A DNA stretch of 64,000 nt from the NCBI GenBank assembly GCA_963841205.1, contig CAWJCH010000020.1, positions 11,825 through 75,824 on the forward strand, read 5' to 3'. Positions within the stretch are counted from its first letter, which is position 1. Each line of letters begins with the position of its first letter. The DNA comes from CAWAWP01 sp963841205 (lineage in GTDB: Bacteria; Chloroflexota; Ktedonobacteria; Ktedonobacterales; JADMIN01). The translations under genes were made by a program, and so were the position numbers. Positions 35,538 to 44,319 of this stretch are shown one piece after another. Under the pieces are notes generated by a model, which was not told where the DNA came from, did no database searches, and worked only from the letters and a program-made list of their open reading frames with translations.

Positions 35538-36815
35538 ATGTCGCACAGGGGAGGGCTCGCGAGACGGAAAGGCCTGCGCTTGCCGCACTTCGCCGTCTTG
35601 GTGCTGCTGGCCGCCACCGCCGCGTGCGACGCCTCGCCAGCGTCTCCTCAATCGCGCACCGCGGCGGGAGCGTCAGTGCACGGCGGCGTCCCCGCCGCGC
35701 GGCTCGCCCGTCTGGCGCGCTGCGTGGACATCACGCGCTGGTTCTGGGACGTGGGCGATGCGACGCCGAGCGAATCGCTGCCTGTGCACTTCGCCACGTA
35801 TATGAGCGATAGCGATCTCGCGCTGATCCATGCACTCGGGTTCCGCTGCGTCCGGCTCTCCATCGAGCCCGACCTGCTCTACCATAAAGCGACTCCCACG
35901 ATGCTGGATGCGGTCACGCTCGGTTACGTCGACATGGCCGTCAAACGCCTCCTCGCCCACGATCTCGCGGTGATCATCGATCTGCACGACGATCATCCGG
36001 AGAAACCGTTCGAGCATGATCCCGATTACGCGAGCGGTTTTGTCGCGTTCTGGCGGGTGCTCGCTCGCCACTTCAGCGGGTGGAATCCCGAGATGGTCTT
36101 TCTCGAAGCGCTCAACGAGCCGGTCTTCTCGCTCAATCCGCGGCAATGGCTGCCCATTCAGCAGCATCTGCTCAGCGTCATGCGGGCCGCCGCGCCGCGG
36201 CAGACCCTGATTGCGACGGGGTCGCTGTGGTCCAGTATCGATGGCTTGCTCCTGGTCAAGCCGGTGGCGGATCGCAACGTCGTCTATACCTTCCACTTTT
36301 ACGAGCCCACGACGTTCACGCGTGAGGGGGCAGAGTGGTGGGTGGACGGATTAGACCGCTATATGGTCGGTTTGCCCTACCCCTCTGGCACCCCCCAATG
36401 CGCGGCGGCTGTCGCAACGCTCGCCAATGCCGACGTGCGCGCGGCGGCGCACGCGTATTGTGCTGCCAGCTGGAACACCGCCAAGCTCGACGCGTTGATC
36501 GCCCGCGCGGCCCAGTGGTCGAAGAAGAATAAGGTACCAATCATTGCGGGCGAGTTCGGCGTGTACTGCAAGCATGCTCCTCCCGCTGCGCGCCTGCGTT
36601 GGTTCACCGATGTGCGCGCCGCCTTGAACCGGAATGGCATCGGCTGGACGCTGTGGGGCTACGACGACTGCTATGGCCTCGGGCGAACCCTCGATGCGAA
36701 GGGCCACATCGTGATCGACTGGGGCGTGGTTCGGGCGCTTGGCCTCAATGATGTCCGACCCCGCCGCCACACGTCTCCTCCTACCCGCACGGCACCGGCT
36801 TCGCTCGTCGGCTGA
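35538..36815 (+). CDS. GH5-family glycoside hydrolase lipoprotein
   Basis: The ATG at 35538 gives a basic start, a hydrophobic core and the lipobox ATAAC (about residue 30). The GH5 barrel follows: RCVRLSIEPDLL, VIIDLHDDHP, FLEALNEPVFSLN with the acid/base Glu, YTFHFYEPTTFT, and IIAGEFGVYC with the nucleophile Glu, then WTLWGYDD. This order matches endoglucanase-like GH5 enzymes that cut beta-glucans or related polysaccharides outside the cell. Extra Cys (TPQCAAAV, AYCAASW) may form a disulfide. No other sugar-use genes lie beside it. Confidence 0.9.
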   Translation: MSHRGGLARRKGLRLPHFAVLVLLAATAACDASPASPQSRTAAGASVHGGVPAARLARLARCVDITRWFWDVGDATPSESLPVHFATYMSDSDLALIHALGFRCVRLSIEPDLLYHKATPTMLDAVTLGYVDMAVKRLLAHDLAVIIDLHDDHPEKPFEHDPDYASGFVAFWRVLARHFSGWNPEMVFLEALNEPVFSLNPRQWLPIQQHLLSVMRAAAPRQTLIATGSLWSSIDGLLLVKPVADRNVVYTFHFYEPTTFTREGAEWWVDGLDRYMVGLPYPSGTPQCAAAVATLANADVRAAAHAYCAASWNTAKLDALIARAAQWSKKNKVPIIAGEFGVYCKHAPPAARLRWFTDVRAALNRNGIGWTLWGYDDCYGLGRTLDAKGHIVIDWGVVRALGLNDVRPRRHTSPPTRTAPASLVG

Positions 36816-37177
36816 GGCCGTCTGCACGCTCCGCCGCGATCGGTGCGTGGTGGTCACCTGGTTATCACGTGGTTGTCGCCAGGCTGCGTCGCCAACGCTG
36901 GACGAACGTCGGGCGCCCGACTCGTGGCGGACCGGCACCGCCGCATGATGCGTTTGCCGCGGGACATCCCGACGGCGTGACGGCCGCGATACGATAACGA
37001 CGGCAATTCGACGCGATACAGCATGGGGTGACGCGTATCGCCGCTGCATGCCCCGGTGGCGCGATGGTCCCTGCTCGCCGTGCCACTTGACCGCTTGCCG
37101 AGATCCCGCTATGGTGGTGTGGTCGTCTTAGGACACTACGTGGGGACGGGATGGGGCTGCGGAAGAGGGGGGATGCC
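36816..37177. other. Intergenic, no gene seen
   Basis: No frame with family-like content. The 3' end of the GH5 gene reads into an Arg/Pro-rich tail, and no clear terminator was found. Confidence 0.3.
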
Positions 37178-37768
37178 ATGGATGTCTTCGCGAATCCGCT
37201 CGACGTCTTCGCCGCCTCGCTCCCCGGCGTCATCGTGGCGCTGCTCACGTATTGGCTGACCACGCGGCGCGCGAATCTCGACGCACGGCGAGCGGGCGAC
37301 AACGCGCGCGCGCTGCTCGCGCTGGAGATGGACAACAACGCCGACGCCCTGCGCCGCTATTGGGATCAGATCCACCGCCTCGATAAAACCTTCGTGCCCG
37401 GCAACCCGATGACCGACGACCAGCTCAAGGAGCACCTCGCGGCGATGGCGACCGCTGGCTGGGTGGGCGGGTATGTGCTGCCCAAATGGAGCTTCGTGCG
37501 CTGGGACGGCTTCCCCGCCACCGCGCTCGGCGGCATCGACCCGAAGCAGCTCACCGAGATCGACTCCGCCTACCGCGATCTCCGCGCGCTCGGCGACAAT
37601 TACGACAAATTCATGTACATCTCGCCCGAAGAGCGTACCTATCTTGATACCATGGGCGGACGCTTCTGGGCGCAGCGTTTCGCCGACGCGCGCGTGGAGA
37701 TGTACAAGCGGCTCGACGCCCAGGTGCAACGCGTCGTCCAGAATCAGCCGCTGCGCAGCGCCCTCTAG
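37178..37768 (+). CDS. Single-helix membrane protein of unknown function
   Basis: ATG 37178 lies behind GAGGGGGGAT. The N-terminus has one hydrophobic helix (VFAASLPGVIVALLTYWLTT) followed by an Arg-rich stretch and a mainly helical soluble domain (LLALEMDNNADALRRYWDQI, ERTYLDTMGGRFWAQRFADA). The pattern is like small proteins with a membrane anchor and a cytoplasmic coiled part, but no family is recognised. Codon use is like its neighbours, so it is likely real. Confidence 0.7.
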   Translation: MDVFANPLDVFAASLPGVIVALLTYWLTTRRANLDARRAGDNARALLALEMDNNADALRRYWDQIHRLDKTFVPGNPMTDDQLKEHLAAMATAGWVGGYVLPKWSFVRWDGFPATALGGIDPKQLTEIDSAYRDLRALGDNYDKFMYISPEERTYLDTMGGRFWAQRFADARVEMYKRLDAQVQRVVQNQPLRSAL

Positions 37769-38119
37769 CGGCATGCTCCGGTATACCTTGGAGATGGCAC
37801 CCGATACCGAGCCCGTGCGGGCGAGCTTCGCGGCGGTACGCGCCTTAAGCGCGGGTTCACCAATCGGTCCCCGTCTCAGCGTCTTGCCTCGCCCCTCGTG
37901 AACCTTTTCGTCACCCTCCGCTACTCACTCTGCGAACCGGCTCGTGCGACGTGGCACCCGGGTGTAGGCTGCGCCGCACGCTGAGCGCTGTGCCCGAGAG
38001 GCATCTTCGGTTACGCTCGCGTTCGCCAGAGGCATCGGCGTGGGGCGCATGACGCGCAAAGAGTGTTGGATGGAGTGGTAGGGCGGTATGCACGCCGCCA
38101 AGAAGGGGATAGTGTGCTC
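37769..38119. other. Intergenic, no gene supported
   Basis: It precedes the ABC-2 exporter operon and should hold its promoter; no canonical -35/-10 pair stands out. Confidence 0.3.
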
Positions 38120-39088
38120 ATGGCAGATGCGTTGATGACGGCCACGCCGCGCACCAGCGCCACGCGCGCGGGCGACGTGGTGCTGCGGACGAACAATCTC
38201 ACCAAGCAATACGGGCAGCGCCTCGCGGTCAACAACCTCAATCTCGAAGTCCATCGCGGCGAGATCTTCGGCTTCCTCGGCCCCAACGGCGCCGGCAAGA
38301 CGACGACGATCCGCATGGCGCTGCACCTGATCGCCCCGACGGCGGGCACCGTCGAGATCCTGGGGCAGGATATCGGCGCCCACGCCGCGCGCACCCTGCC
38401 ACGGGTCGGCGCGCTCGTCGAGCAGCCGGCGCTCTACCTCTATATGCGCGGCGTCGACAACCTGCGCGCCGTCGCCTCCGTCCTCGGCGGCGTCCCCGAC
38501 GCGCGGATGGACTACGTGCTCGATCTCGTCGGCCTGAAAGATCGCGCGAATGACCGCGTCAAGACCTACTCGCTCGGCATGAAGCAGCGCCTGGGTGTGG
38601 CGATGGCGCTGCTGCAAGACCCCGAGCTGCTGGTGCTCGACGAGCCGGCCAACGGCCTCGATCCCGCGGGCATCGTCGAGATGCGGGACCTCATGCGCCG
38701 CCTCTCCGCCGAGGGCAAGACCGTCTTCATCTCCAGCCACGTCCTCACCGAGGTGCAGCAGATCTGCACGCGCGTCGCCATCATCAACTTGGGCCGGCTC
38801 GTCACCGAATCCACCGTCGAAGAGCTGACCAGCGGCCACGGCGAATTCGAGGTGACCGTCGAGCAGCCCAACGAGGCACTCGCCCTCATTCGCCAGCAGC
38901 CGTGGGGCGCCGCCGCCCGCCTGGAGGACGGCGCGCTCGTCACGCCGGCGCCCAACGCGCGCGGCCGCGACCTCAACGCCTTCCTGGTCGGCGCGGGCTT
39001 CGTCCCTGACGCGCTCGCCGTCCACACGATCGATCTCGAAAACGTCTTCCTGAAGCTGACCGGCAACGGTCAGAGCGGAGTGCACTAA
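38120..39088 (+). CDS. ABC-2 type exporter ATPase
   Basis: Walker A is GPNGAGKTT, the signature is YSLGMKQRLGVAMALL, Walker B is LLVLDEPANGLDPAG, and SSHVLTEVQQICTRV has the switch His. The C-terminal ~80-residue tail is the DUF4162-like extension of bacitracin/antibiotic exporters of this class. Two permease genes follow, the first starting 1 base after its stop. It likely powers export of an antibiotic, lipid or peptide; the cargo is not known. Confidence 0.92.
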   Translation: MADALMTATPRTSATRAGDVVLRTNNLTKQYGQRLAVNNLNLEVHRGEIFGFLGPNGAGKTTTIRMALHLIAPTAGTVEILGQDIGAHAARTLPRVGALVEQPALYLYMRGVDNLRAVASVLGGVPDARMDYVLDLVGLKDRANDRVKTYSLGMKQRLGVAMALLQDPELLVLDEPANGLDPAGIVEMRDLMRRLSAEGKTVFISSHVLTEVQQICTRVAIINLGRLVTESTVEELTSGHGEFEVTVEQPNEALALIRQQPWGAAARLEDGALVTPAPNARGRDLNAFLVGAGFVPDALAVHTIDLENVFLKLTGNGQSGVH

Positions 39089-40012
39089 ATGCAAGCGACA
39101 CTCGCAGCCGCGCCGGCGCAGGCGACACACACCAGCACGCCGACCTTCATCGGGCTCGTGCGTGGCGAACTCTTCAAGGTCTCGAAGCAGCGCGCGACGT
39201 GGTTCGCCGCGCTGGTCCTGCTGGCTGCCAACCTCCTGCCCTACATCGTGTTGCTCAGCATCAACGGTCAGGAACCGCTCGTGACCCGCTTCGGCGGACC
39301 GCAGAGCTTCCTCTACAACATGCTCGGCACCGGCCTCTCCGTCTTCCGCATCTTCGTCGGGCCGTTCTTGATCATCGTCACGGCGCGACTGATCGGCATG
39401 GAGTATTCGGGCGGCACGATCCGCGTCCTGCTCTCGCGCGGCGTTGGCAGGCTGCAACTGCTCAGCGCGAAGCTGGTCGCCATCTTCGCCGTCGCGGCGG
39501 CCACGCTGGTCGCGGGGTTGGTCTTCCACTTCGTCATGATGGAGATCCTCTTCGCCGCCAAGGCCGGCAGCGACAATATCCCCTCGTACGCCAACGCGCA
39601 ATTCTGGACCGATGCGCGCACCGCCGTCCTCACCGTGGCCATCAGCATGATCGCGACGATCCTGATGGCCGCCTGCGTGACGGTGATCGGTCGGTCGCTC
39701 GCCGTCGGCCTTAGCGTGGGCCTGAGCTTCTTCGCCGCCGACAACATCGGCCTGATCTTCTTCCTGCTGGCGAACCGCATCACCGGCAGCGACTTCTGGC
39801 TCAACATCACCGGCCTGCTGCTCGGCCCGAACATCAATCAGATGCCCTCTGCGCTGATCACGACGCCTGGCTCGCAGAGAAGCTTCGAGGCGTTGCAGGG
39901 TCCGCTCGTCACAGTGGACGGCACACACACGCTCGTCGTGGTGCTCGTCTGGTGCGTGGCCTTCGTCGCCGTCGCCGGCTACCTCACCTGGAGCCGCGAC
40001 GTCACCGAATAG
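39089..40012 (+). CDS. ABC-2 type exporter permease (copy 1)
   Basis: The 307-residue protein has about six helices in the ABC-2 plan. It begins with FIGLVRGELFKVSKQRATWF, the standard amphipathic start, and has LIGMEYSGGTIRVLLSRGVG, the conserved cytoplasmic loop that meets the ATPase. SLAVGLSVGLSFFAADNIGL and SDFWLNITGLLLGPNINQMP recur almost unchanged in the next gene. It directly abuts the ATPase gene and should pair with it. Confidence 0.9.
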   Translation: MQATLAAAPAQATHTSTPTFIGLVRGELFKVSKQRATWFAALVLLAANLLPYIVLLSINGQEPLVTRFGGPQSFLYNMLGTGLSVFRIFVGPFLIIVTARLIGMEYSGGTIRVLLSRGVGRLQLLSAKLVAIFAVAAATLVAGLVFHFVMMEILFAAKAGSDNIPSYANAQFWTDARTAVLTVAISMIATILMAACVTVIGRSLAVGLSVGLSFFAADNIGLIFFLLANRITGSDFWLNITGLLLGPNINQMPSALITTPGSQRSFEALQGPLVTVDGTHTLVVVLVWCVAFVAVAGYLTWSRDVTE

Positions 40013-40284
40013 GAGACCCCATCCCCCTGCCAAGCCCCCCGCCCACGGGGACCCCGCCTCTCCCGCGATGAGAGGGGTACCGCGGGCGGGCGCGTCGCAT
40101 CGCGCGACCTGTCGCGGCTACGATACGGGAAGCGCGAGTCGACCAACGCGAAGTGGCAAGTGGGCTGCAGTCCGCGTCCCCCGGTACGCCGGCACTGCAG
40201 CGCCGCGATGCTCGCACTGCGCGAATACCCCTAGTGCCGCGACCAGCGGCCCTCACGCTACTGACACGTTGACGGACACACGCC
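40013..40284. other. Gap between duplicated permease genes
   Basis: A 272-base gap with no coding signal. The length suggests that the second permease arose by duplication with its own upstream DNA and may have a separate promoter. Confidence 0.3.
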
Positions 40285-41241
40285 ATGACACTCGATACCG
40301 CTGAGACCTCGACACGGGCATCGTTCGCGCGCTCACCCTCCGTGGCGAGCGCCGAGCTGCTGCGCACCGAGCAGCCCACCTTCCTCGACGTGCTGAACGG
40401 CGAGCTCTTCAAGATCTCGCGTCAGCGGACGACGTGGCTGATGGGCCTGCTCCTCGCCGGCATCATCACCGGCACGTACGTCCTCTCGCTGACCATTCCC
40501 AACCTCAAGCAGGACATCTACCTGGGCGAGCTGCACGTGATGTACCGACTCATGACGACCAGCCTGTTGGTGCTGCGCGTCTTCTCCGGCTCGCTGCTGA
40601 TCCTGCTCACCGCGCGGCTGATCGGCATGGAGTACTCCGGCGGCACGATTCGAGTGCTGCTCGGTCGCGGCGTCGGGCGGCTGCAACTGCTCGGTGCGAA
40701 GCTCGCGGCGGTCGGCCTCATCGCGCTGGGCATCCTCGTCGTCGGTTTCCTCCTCAACTGCCTGCTCACCTGCCTCTTCCTGCTGGTCGTCGAGGGCAAC
40801 TTGGACGCGCTTTCCTCGCTCGATAGCCAGTTCTGGGCCGACACCTGGCTCTACCTCGTCACCATCATGATCAGCATGGCGGTCTCGATCCTAATGGCCG
40901 CTGCCGTCACCATCGTCGCGCGTTCACTGGTCTTCGGCCTCGCCGCGGGGATCAGCTTCTTCGCCGCCGACAACATCGGCATCGTCTTCCTCTTCCTCGC
41001 CACCCGCATCACCGGCAGCGACTTCTGGATCAACATCACGGGGCTGCTGCTCGGCCCGAACCTCAATGCGATGCCCGGCGCGCTGCTGCCGACCGACGCG
41101 GGCATCCAGCAGATACGCGCGATGCCGATCCCCTACGTCCCCGTCGATGCCGTGCATACGCTGCTCGTCACGCTCGTCTGGTCGCTCGCCTTCATCGCCA
41201 CCGCCGTCCTCCTGACCTGGAAGCGCGACGTGACGGAGTAG
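40285..41241 (+). CDS. ABC-2 type exporter permease (copy 2)
   Basis: This is a clear paralogue of the gene at 39089-40012. Shared blocks include LIGMEYSGGTIRVLLGRGVG then RLQLLGAKL, FFAADNIGIVFLFLATRITG and SDFWINITGLLLGPNLNAMP. The N-terminal ~25 residues and the middle helices have diverged. One ATPase with two different permeases suggests a heterodimeric membrane part. It ends with the same TWKRDVTE/TWSRDVTE tail as copy 1. Confidence 0.9.
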   Translation: MTLDTAETSTRASFARSPSVASAELLRTEQPTFLDVLNGELFKISRQRTTWLMGLLLAGIITGTYVLSLTIPNLKQDIYLGELHVMYRLMTTSLLVLRVFSGSLLILLTARLIGMEYSGGTIRVLLGRGVGRLQLLGAKLAAVGLIALGILVVGFLLNCLLTCLFLLVVEGNLDALSSLDSQFWADTWLYLVTIMISMAVSILMAAAVTIVARSLVFGLAAGISFFAADNIGIVFLFLATRITGSDFWINITGLLLGPNLNAMPGALLPTDAGIQQIRAMPIPYVPVDAVHTLLVTLVWSLAFIATAVLLTWKRDVTE

Positions 41242-41252
41242 ACATCCCTGGT

Positions 41253-41633
41253 TTACGCTGGCTGCTCGGCCCACTGCGCCCGCCAGGCGGCTGCGGCAAA
41301 AGGCTCGGCGAAATACTGCGTCTCGCGCTCGACGTGGGCCGCGCGAAACTCCATGATGCTCACGGTGTCGTACGGTTTCCCGTCGTAGGTGATGACCAGC
41401 TCGGTGATCCACAGGTCGCCGCCGCCACGCACGCGCCGGACGACAAACTCCCGCCGTGCGGGGTGGTGGCCGCGCTGGCCCTGGATGTTGCGTCGCCCGC
41501 GGAACCGCTCGCCCGATTGCGGATACTCCAGGACCGCATCATCGGCATAGATGGCATGCTCCGCGGCCTCGTCCCCCGCCTGCGATGCGGCCCAGTGACG
41601 CTCGATGGCGACCCGACGATCTGCATCTGTCAT
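41253..41633 (-). CDS. SnoaL/NTF2-like protein
   Basis: A 126-residue protein of the nuclear-transport-factor-2/SnoaL fold: RRVAIERHWAASQAGDEAAE then HAIYADDAVLEYPQSGERF are typical of the first helices, and ELVITYDGKPYDTVSIMEFR of the long beta strands. Members bind small molecules in a cone-like pocket, and many are uncharacterised. It ends 11 bases from the exporter permease, facing it. Confidence 0.82.
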   Translation of the reverse strand: MTDADRRVAIERHWAASQAGDEAAEHAIYADDAVLEYPQSGERFRGRRNIQGQRGHHPARREFVVRRVRGGGDLWITELVITYDGKPYDTVSIMEFRAAHVERETQYFAEPFAAAAWRAQWAEQPA

Positions 41634-41951
41634 GGGTGCTTGAATTCCTCCTCAGTGTGCACTGGCGCACCATCCGTCGAGGCCGCACAAACCGTACCGA
41701 CACCGCCAAGGTCCACCACGCTCCTCACGAGGCTCCCTGATTGCTCTGTCTCCACGGGGCGCGTTGCGCGGAGGAACGATCGCGCATGTCGGACGTGGGT
41801 CCGCAGCGAATCCCTACCCACTCTATCAGCGCAGTGAGCGTACCTATTGTGTCAATTGGTGTCACAATTGGCGTCAATACCCCACCCACGACGTTGTGGA
41901 TGGGGCACCGCGTGACACGGACCATCGCTCGCAGAGCAGTCCTAACTTGGC
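41634..41951. other. Intergenic; holds an inverted repeat, no gene seen
   Basis: No supported gene. A near-perfect inverted repeat (ATTGTGTC/GTCACAAT) lies at 41846-41868, and partial copies (GTCAATTG, GTCAATAC) surround it. Confidence 0.35.
41846..41868. promoter_or_regulatory. Inverted repeat, possible operator
   Basis: ATTGTGTC (41846-41853) and GTCACAAT (41861-41868) pair at seven of eight positions around a CAATTG-like core. The site is on the upstream side of the SnoaL-like gene and 3' of the DUF5666 gene. It is AT-rich compared with its surroundings, as operators often are. Confidence 0.35.
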
Positions 41952-42428
41952 CTAGCGAATATCTATCGAAGTCGCCGTGATGCTGCCGTCGCTGTTATGC
42001 GTGCCCATCACGGAGATCGTCACGCCGGCCTTGACGGCGCTCGCGGTCGCCGCCTTGCCGTTCTGGGTGTACGTCGTGCTGGAGGTCGTCGTCACCGTCA
42101 CCGTCGTGCCGTCCGACGCCTTCGCGGAGATTGTCGAGCCGCTCACGCTGGAGACGGTCAGCGTCTCACACTGGCCCTGACCTTGGCCGATCCCGCTGGG
42201 TCCGGCGAAGCTGCGGTTGCCCGCATACGAGCTGTAGGTGTTGGTGGTTGACGGTGGCGAGGCGGCGGCGGCCTGCGCCGTCGAGAGGTAGGTCGCACCG
42301 AGGACAGCACCTACCCCCAAGGTGACCGCCAGCGCGGCGACGATCCCGGCGATCGCCAGCCAATTACGCCGCCGCGGCGCGTGAATCGGTAGTGCGGGCA
42401 GTGTCGGCCCGCTCGGATACTCTTGCAT
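41952..42428 (-). CDS. DUF5666 membrane-anchored protein
   Basis: One membrane helix (WLAIAGIVAALAVTLGVGAVL) near residue 24 is followed by a Ser/Thr/Gly linker and a small beta-barrel-like domain: ETLTVSSVSGSTISAKASDG, TVTVTTTSSTTYTQNGKAA, VKAGVTISVMGTHNSDGSI and TATSIDIR. This repeats the pattern of DUF5666, thought to be an OB-like fold of unknown role on the outer face of the cell. Confidence 0.82.
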   Translation of the reverse strand: MQEYPSGPTLPALPIHAPRRRNWLAIAGIVAALAVTLGVGAVLGATYLSTAQAAAASPPSTTNTYSSYAGNRSFAGPSGIGQGQGQCETLTVSSVSGSTISAKASDGTTVTVTTTSSTTYTQNGKAATASAVKAGVTISVMGTHNSDGSITATSIDIR

Positions 42429-42795
42429 GCGGTGTCTCTTTCTCTTGGCGCTTCGCCCACGCTCCGTGGACTGCGCCGTGGATGCTGAACATCAGTCGGA
42501 GGTTGAGCCACCGCGCCGGCGTTTCGTTCTCTCTCGCTCGATGCACTGGGCCGCGAGCCTCGTCTCCGTGTCACGCAAGGGATGCCTCCTTCTCTGCTAG
42601 GGTGAGGGTTGAGCCGGACGCGGAGGCGCGCCGCCGCAATCTCACCATACGAAGCGGCCATAGGAATCCGGTAAGACGCGCATGTGAGTTGTCACATCAG
42701 GTAAGCAGCCTTAATAGGAGGTGCTACCAGCGCGCCGCTGGATCGTCGATCACGGCGAGGAACAGTGGAACAATGCCCCCAAGCAGGAGTCTAGG
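42429..42795. other. Intergenic between divergent genes, no gene seen
   Basis: It separates the DUF5666 gene (minus) and the lipoprotein gene (plus). An AATAGGAGGTG at 42714-42724 looks like a ribosome site but no supported start follows. A short peptide leader cannot be excluded. Confidence 0.3.
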
Positions 42796-43416
42796 ATGCG
42801 TTCACGCGCTGCACTCACCACCCGCGATGCGCTTGGCGGCGGCGGAGTGGCGCGCCCCCTGGTATGTATACTCTGTGCGCTGATGCTGGCCGCCTGCTCC
42901 TCCGCGAGCACAACACAGCAGCCGACGCCGTCCGCGCCCTCCCCGACCGCGACCAGCCTGCCGATCGGCTGCCCCGACCCCACCACACCCACCATCCTGC
43001 CAGGCGCGAAGCTCACGCTCGACCGCGACAGCGGTCCCGTCGGCACGGCGCTGGGCGTCCACGCGACGGGCTTGCAGCCGGGGTGCCATCTCTGGCTAGG
43101 ATTAACCGTCGCTCCAATCCTCGCCGAAACCGGTGGCACGCCGATCCCGTATCCGCGCATCGCCGATGAGGCGCAGCAGTGGATCGCCGTCTCCGCCGCT
43201 GGGACCGTGGACACGAGCCTCTGCGTCTGCGAGGCGATCCCGACCTACACCATCGGCTACCCGCCGTACGAGAGCATCACGCCGACCACCGACGCTGGCG
43301 GCGGCAACATGGGCGTGTACTTCCCGAAGCCGTACGACTATTTCTTCCTCTCCATCGCGGGCGACGGCATCCCCAACCCGCCGCCGCTCTACGTCCGCTT
43401 CTCCGTGACGGGCTGA
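42796..43416 (+). CDS. Putative lipoprotein of unknown function
   Basis: The ATG 42796 follows AGGAG. The signal ends at lipobox LMLAAC (about residue 37), then a Ser/Thr/Pro linker. The ~150-residue domain has LTLDRDSGPVGTALGVHATGLQPGCHLWLGL, a pattern like IPT/Ig-type domains in surface proteins ('G..G..v.i.G.gf'), quoted as SGPVGTALGVHATGLQPGC. Further Cys pairs (SLCVCEAIP) suggest disulfides. No specific family is recognised. A TATACT -10-like sequence lies at 42868-42873, inside the gene. Confidence 0.75.
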   Translation: MRSRAALTTRDALGGGGVARPLVCILCALMLAACSSASTTQQPTPSAPSPTATSLPIGCPDPTTPTILPGAKLTLDRDSGPVGTALGVHATGLQPGCHLWLGLTVAPILAETGGTPIPYPRIADEAQQWIAVSAAGTVDTSLCVCEAIPTYTIGYPPYESITPTTDAGGGNMGVYFPKPYDYFFLSIAGDGIPNPPPLYVRFSVTG

Positions 43417-43479
43417 CGCGCCAGCGGGTATACTGGCGTGCGGAGCGAGACATCCCGTTGAGAGAAGGAGCCGCACGCC

Positions 43480-44313
43480 ATGTCGAATGACGAGACCGAG
43501 CGCACCGTCGCCGCGCACTACAGCCGCAGCGGCCTGATCGACATCATCGAGCGCGGGCTGCGCGACTCCGGCGTCGATCCGGCGCATGCCACCGTCGAGC
43601 AGCTTGCCCCGCTCGACCACTTCCACTCCTTCGGCGTCGCCGGCACCCGCGAGCTGATGCGCCTCGCCGGCATTCAGCGCGACGACCGCGTCCTCGACGT
43701 CGGCGGCGGCATCGGCGGTCCCGCGCGCATGCTCGCCAGTGCGGTCGGCTGCCCCGTCACCGTCCTCGATCTCTCGGCGGACTTCTGCGCGGCGGGCGAG
43801 GCCCTCACTGCCTGGACGGGCTTGGCCGATCGCGTCACTTTCGTGCAGGGCAGTGCCCTCGCCATGCCCTTCCCCGACGCCAGCTTCGACGCCGCCTGGA
43901 CGATCCACGCCTCGATGAGCATCGCCGACAAGCCGCGCCTCTACGCCGAAATCGCCCGCGTGCTGCGTCCCGGTGGCCGCTTCGCCTTCTTCGACACCAT
44001 CGCCGGGCCGAACCCGCCCCCGCTCTTCCCGCTGCCCTGGGCCGATGATCCCAGCTACAGCTTCCTGCCCTCGCCCGACGAGCTGCGCGCGCAGATCACC
44101 GCCGCCGGCTTCGCTGAGCGCGCCTGGGAAGACGGCGCAGCGCTTGTTGGTACGCTCGCCGCCGCCGCGCCGCGACCGCCATCCGAGGGACCCGTCCCGC
44201 CGAGCTTCGCTACGCTGATGGGCGGCGACACCGCCGCCAAGTTGCGCAACGCCGCACAAAGCACGCAGGAGGGCCGTACCCTTCTCGCCATCGGCGTCTT
44301 CGAGCGCGCCTGA
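43480..44313 (+). CDS. SAM-dependent methyltransferase (UbiE/Gsmt-like)
   Basis: VLDVGGGIGGPARMLA is motif I of class I methyltransferases, VTVLDLSADFCAAGE motif post-I with the acidic residue for SAM ribose, and AMPFPDASFDAAWTIHASM motif II. The N-terminal HYSRSGLIDIIERGLRDSG and QLAPLDHFHSFGVAGT resemble sarcosine/dimethylglycine or sterol methyltransferase-like enzymes. The substrate is probably a small molecule. A TATACT sequence lies ~50 bases upstream. The broken decarboxylase gene faces its 3' end 6 bases away. Confidence 0.88.
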   Translation: MSNDETERTVAAHYSRSGLIDIIERGLRDSGVDPAHATVEQLAPLDHFHSFGVAGTRELMRLAGIQRDDRVLDVGGGIGGPARMLASAVGCPVTVLDLSADFCAAGEALTAWTGLADRVTFVQGSALAMPFPDASFDAAWTIHASMSIADKPRLYAEIARVLRPGGRFAFFDTIAGPNPPPLFPLPWADDPSYSFLPSPDELRAQITAAGFAERAWEDGAALVGTLAAAAPRPPSEGPVPPSFATLMGGDTAAKLRNAAQSTQEGRTLLAIGVFERA

Positions 44314-44319
44314 TCGCGC

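Noticed and set aside
37925..40033. 702-codon minus-strand open frame
   Set aside because: It is antisense to the ABC ATPase and permease, which have complete motifs. The Asp/Glu/Arg-rich sequence is typical of a mirror frame.
41741..41980. Small plus-strand frame near the inverted repeat
   Set aside because: It overlaps the end of the DUF5666 gene, has no ribosome site and no family-like content.
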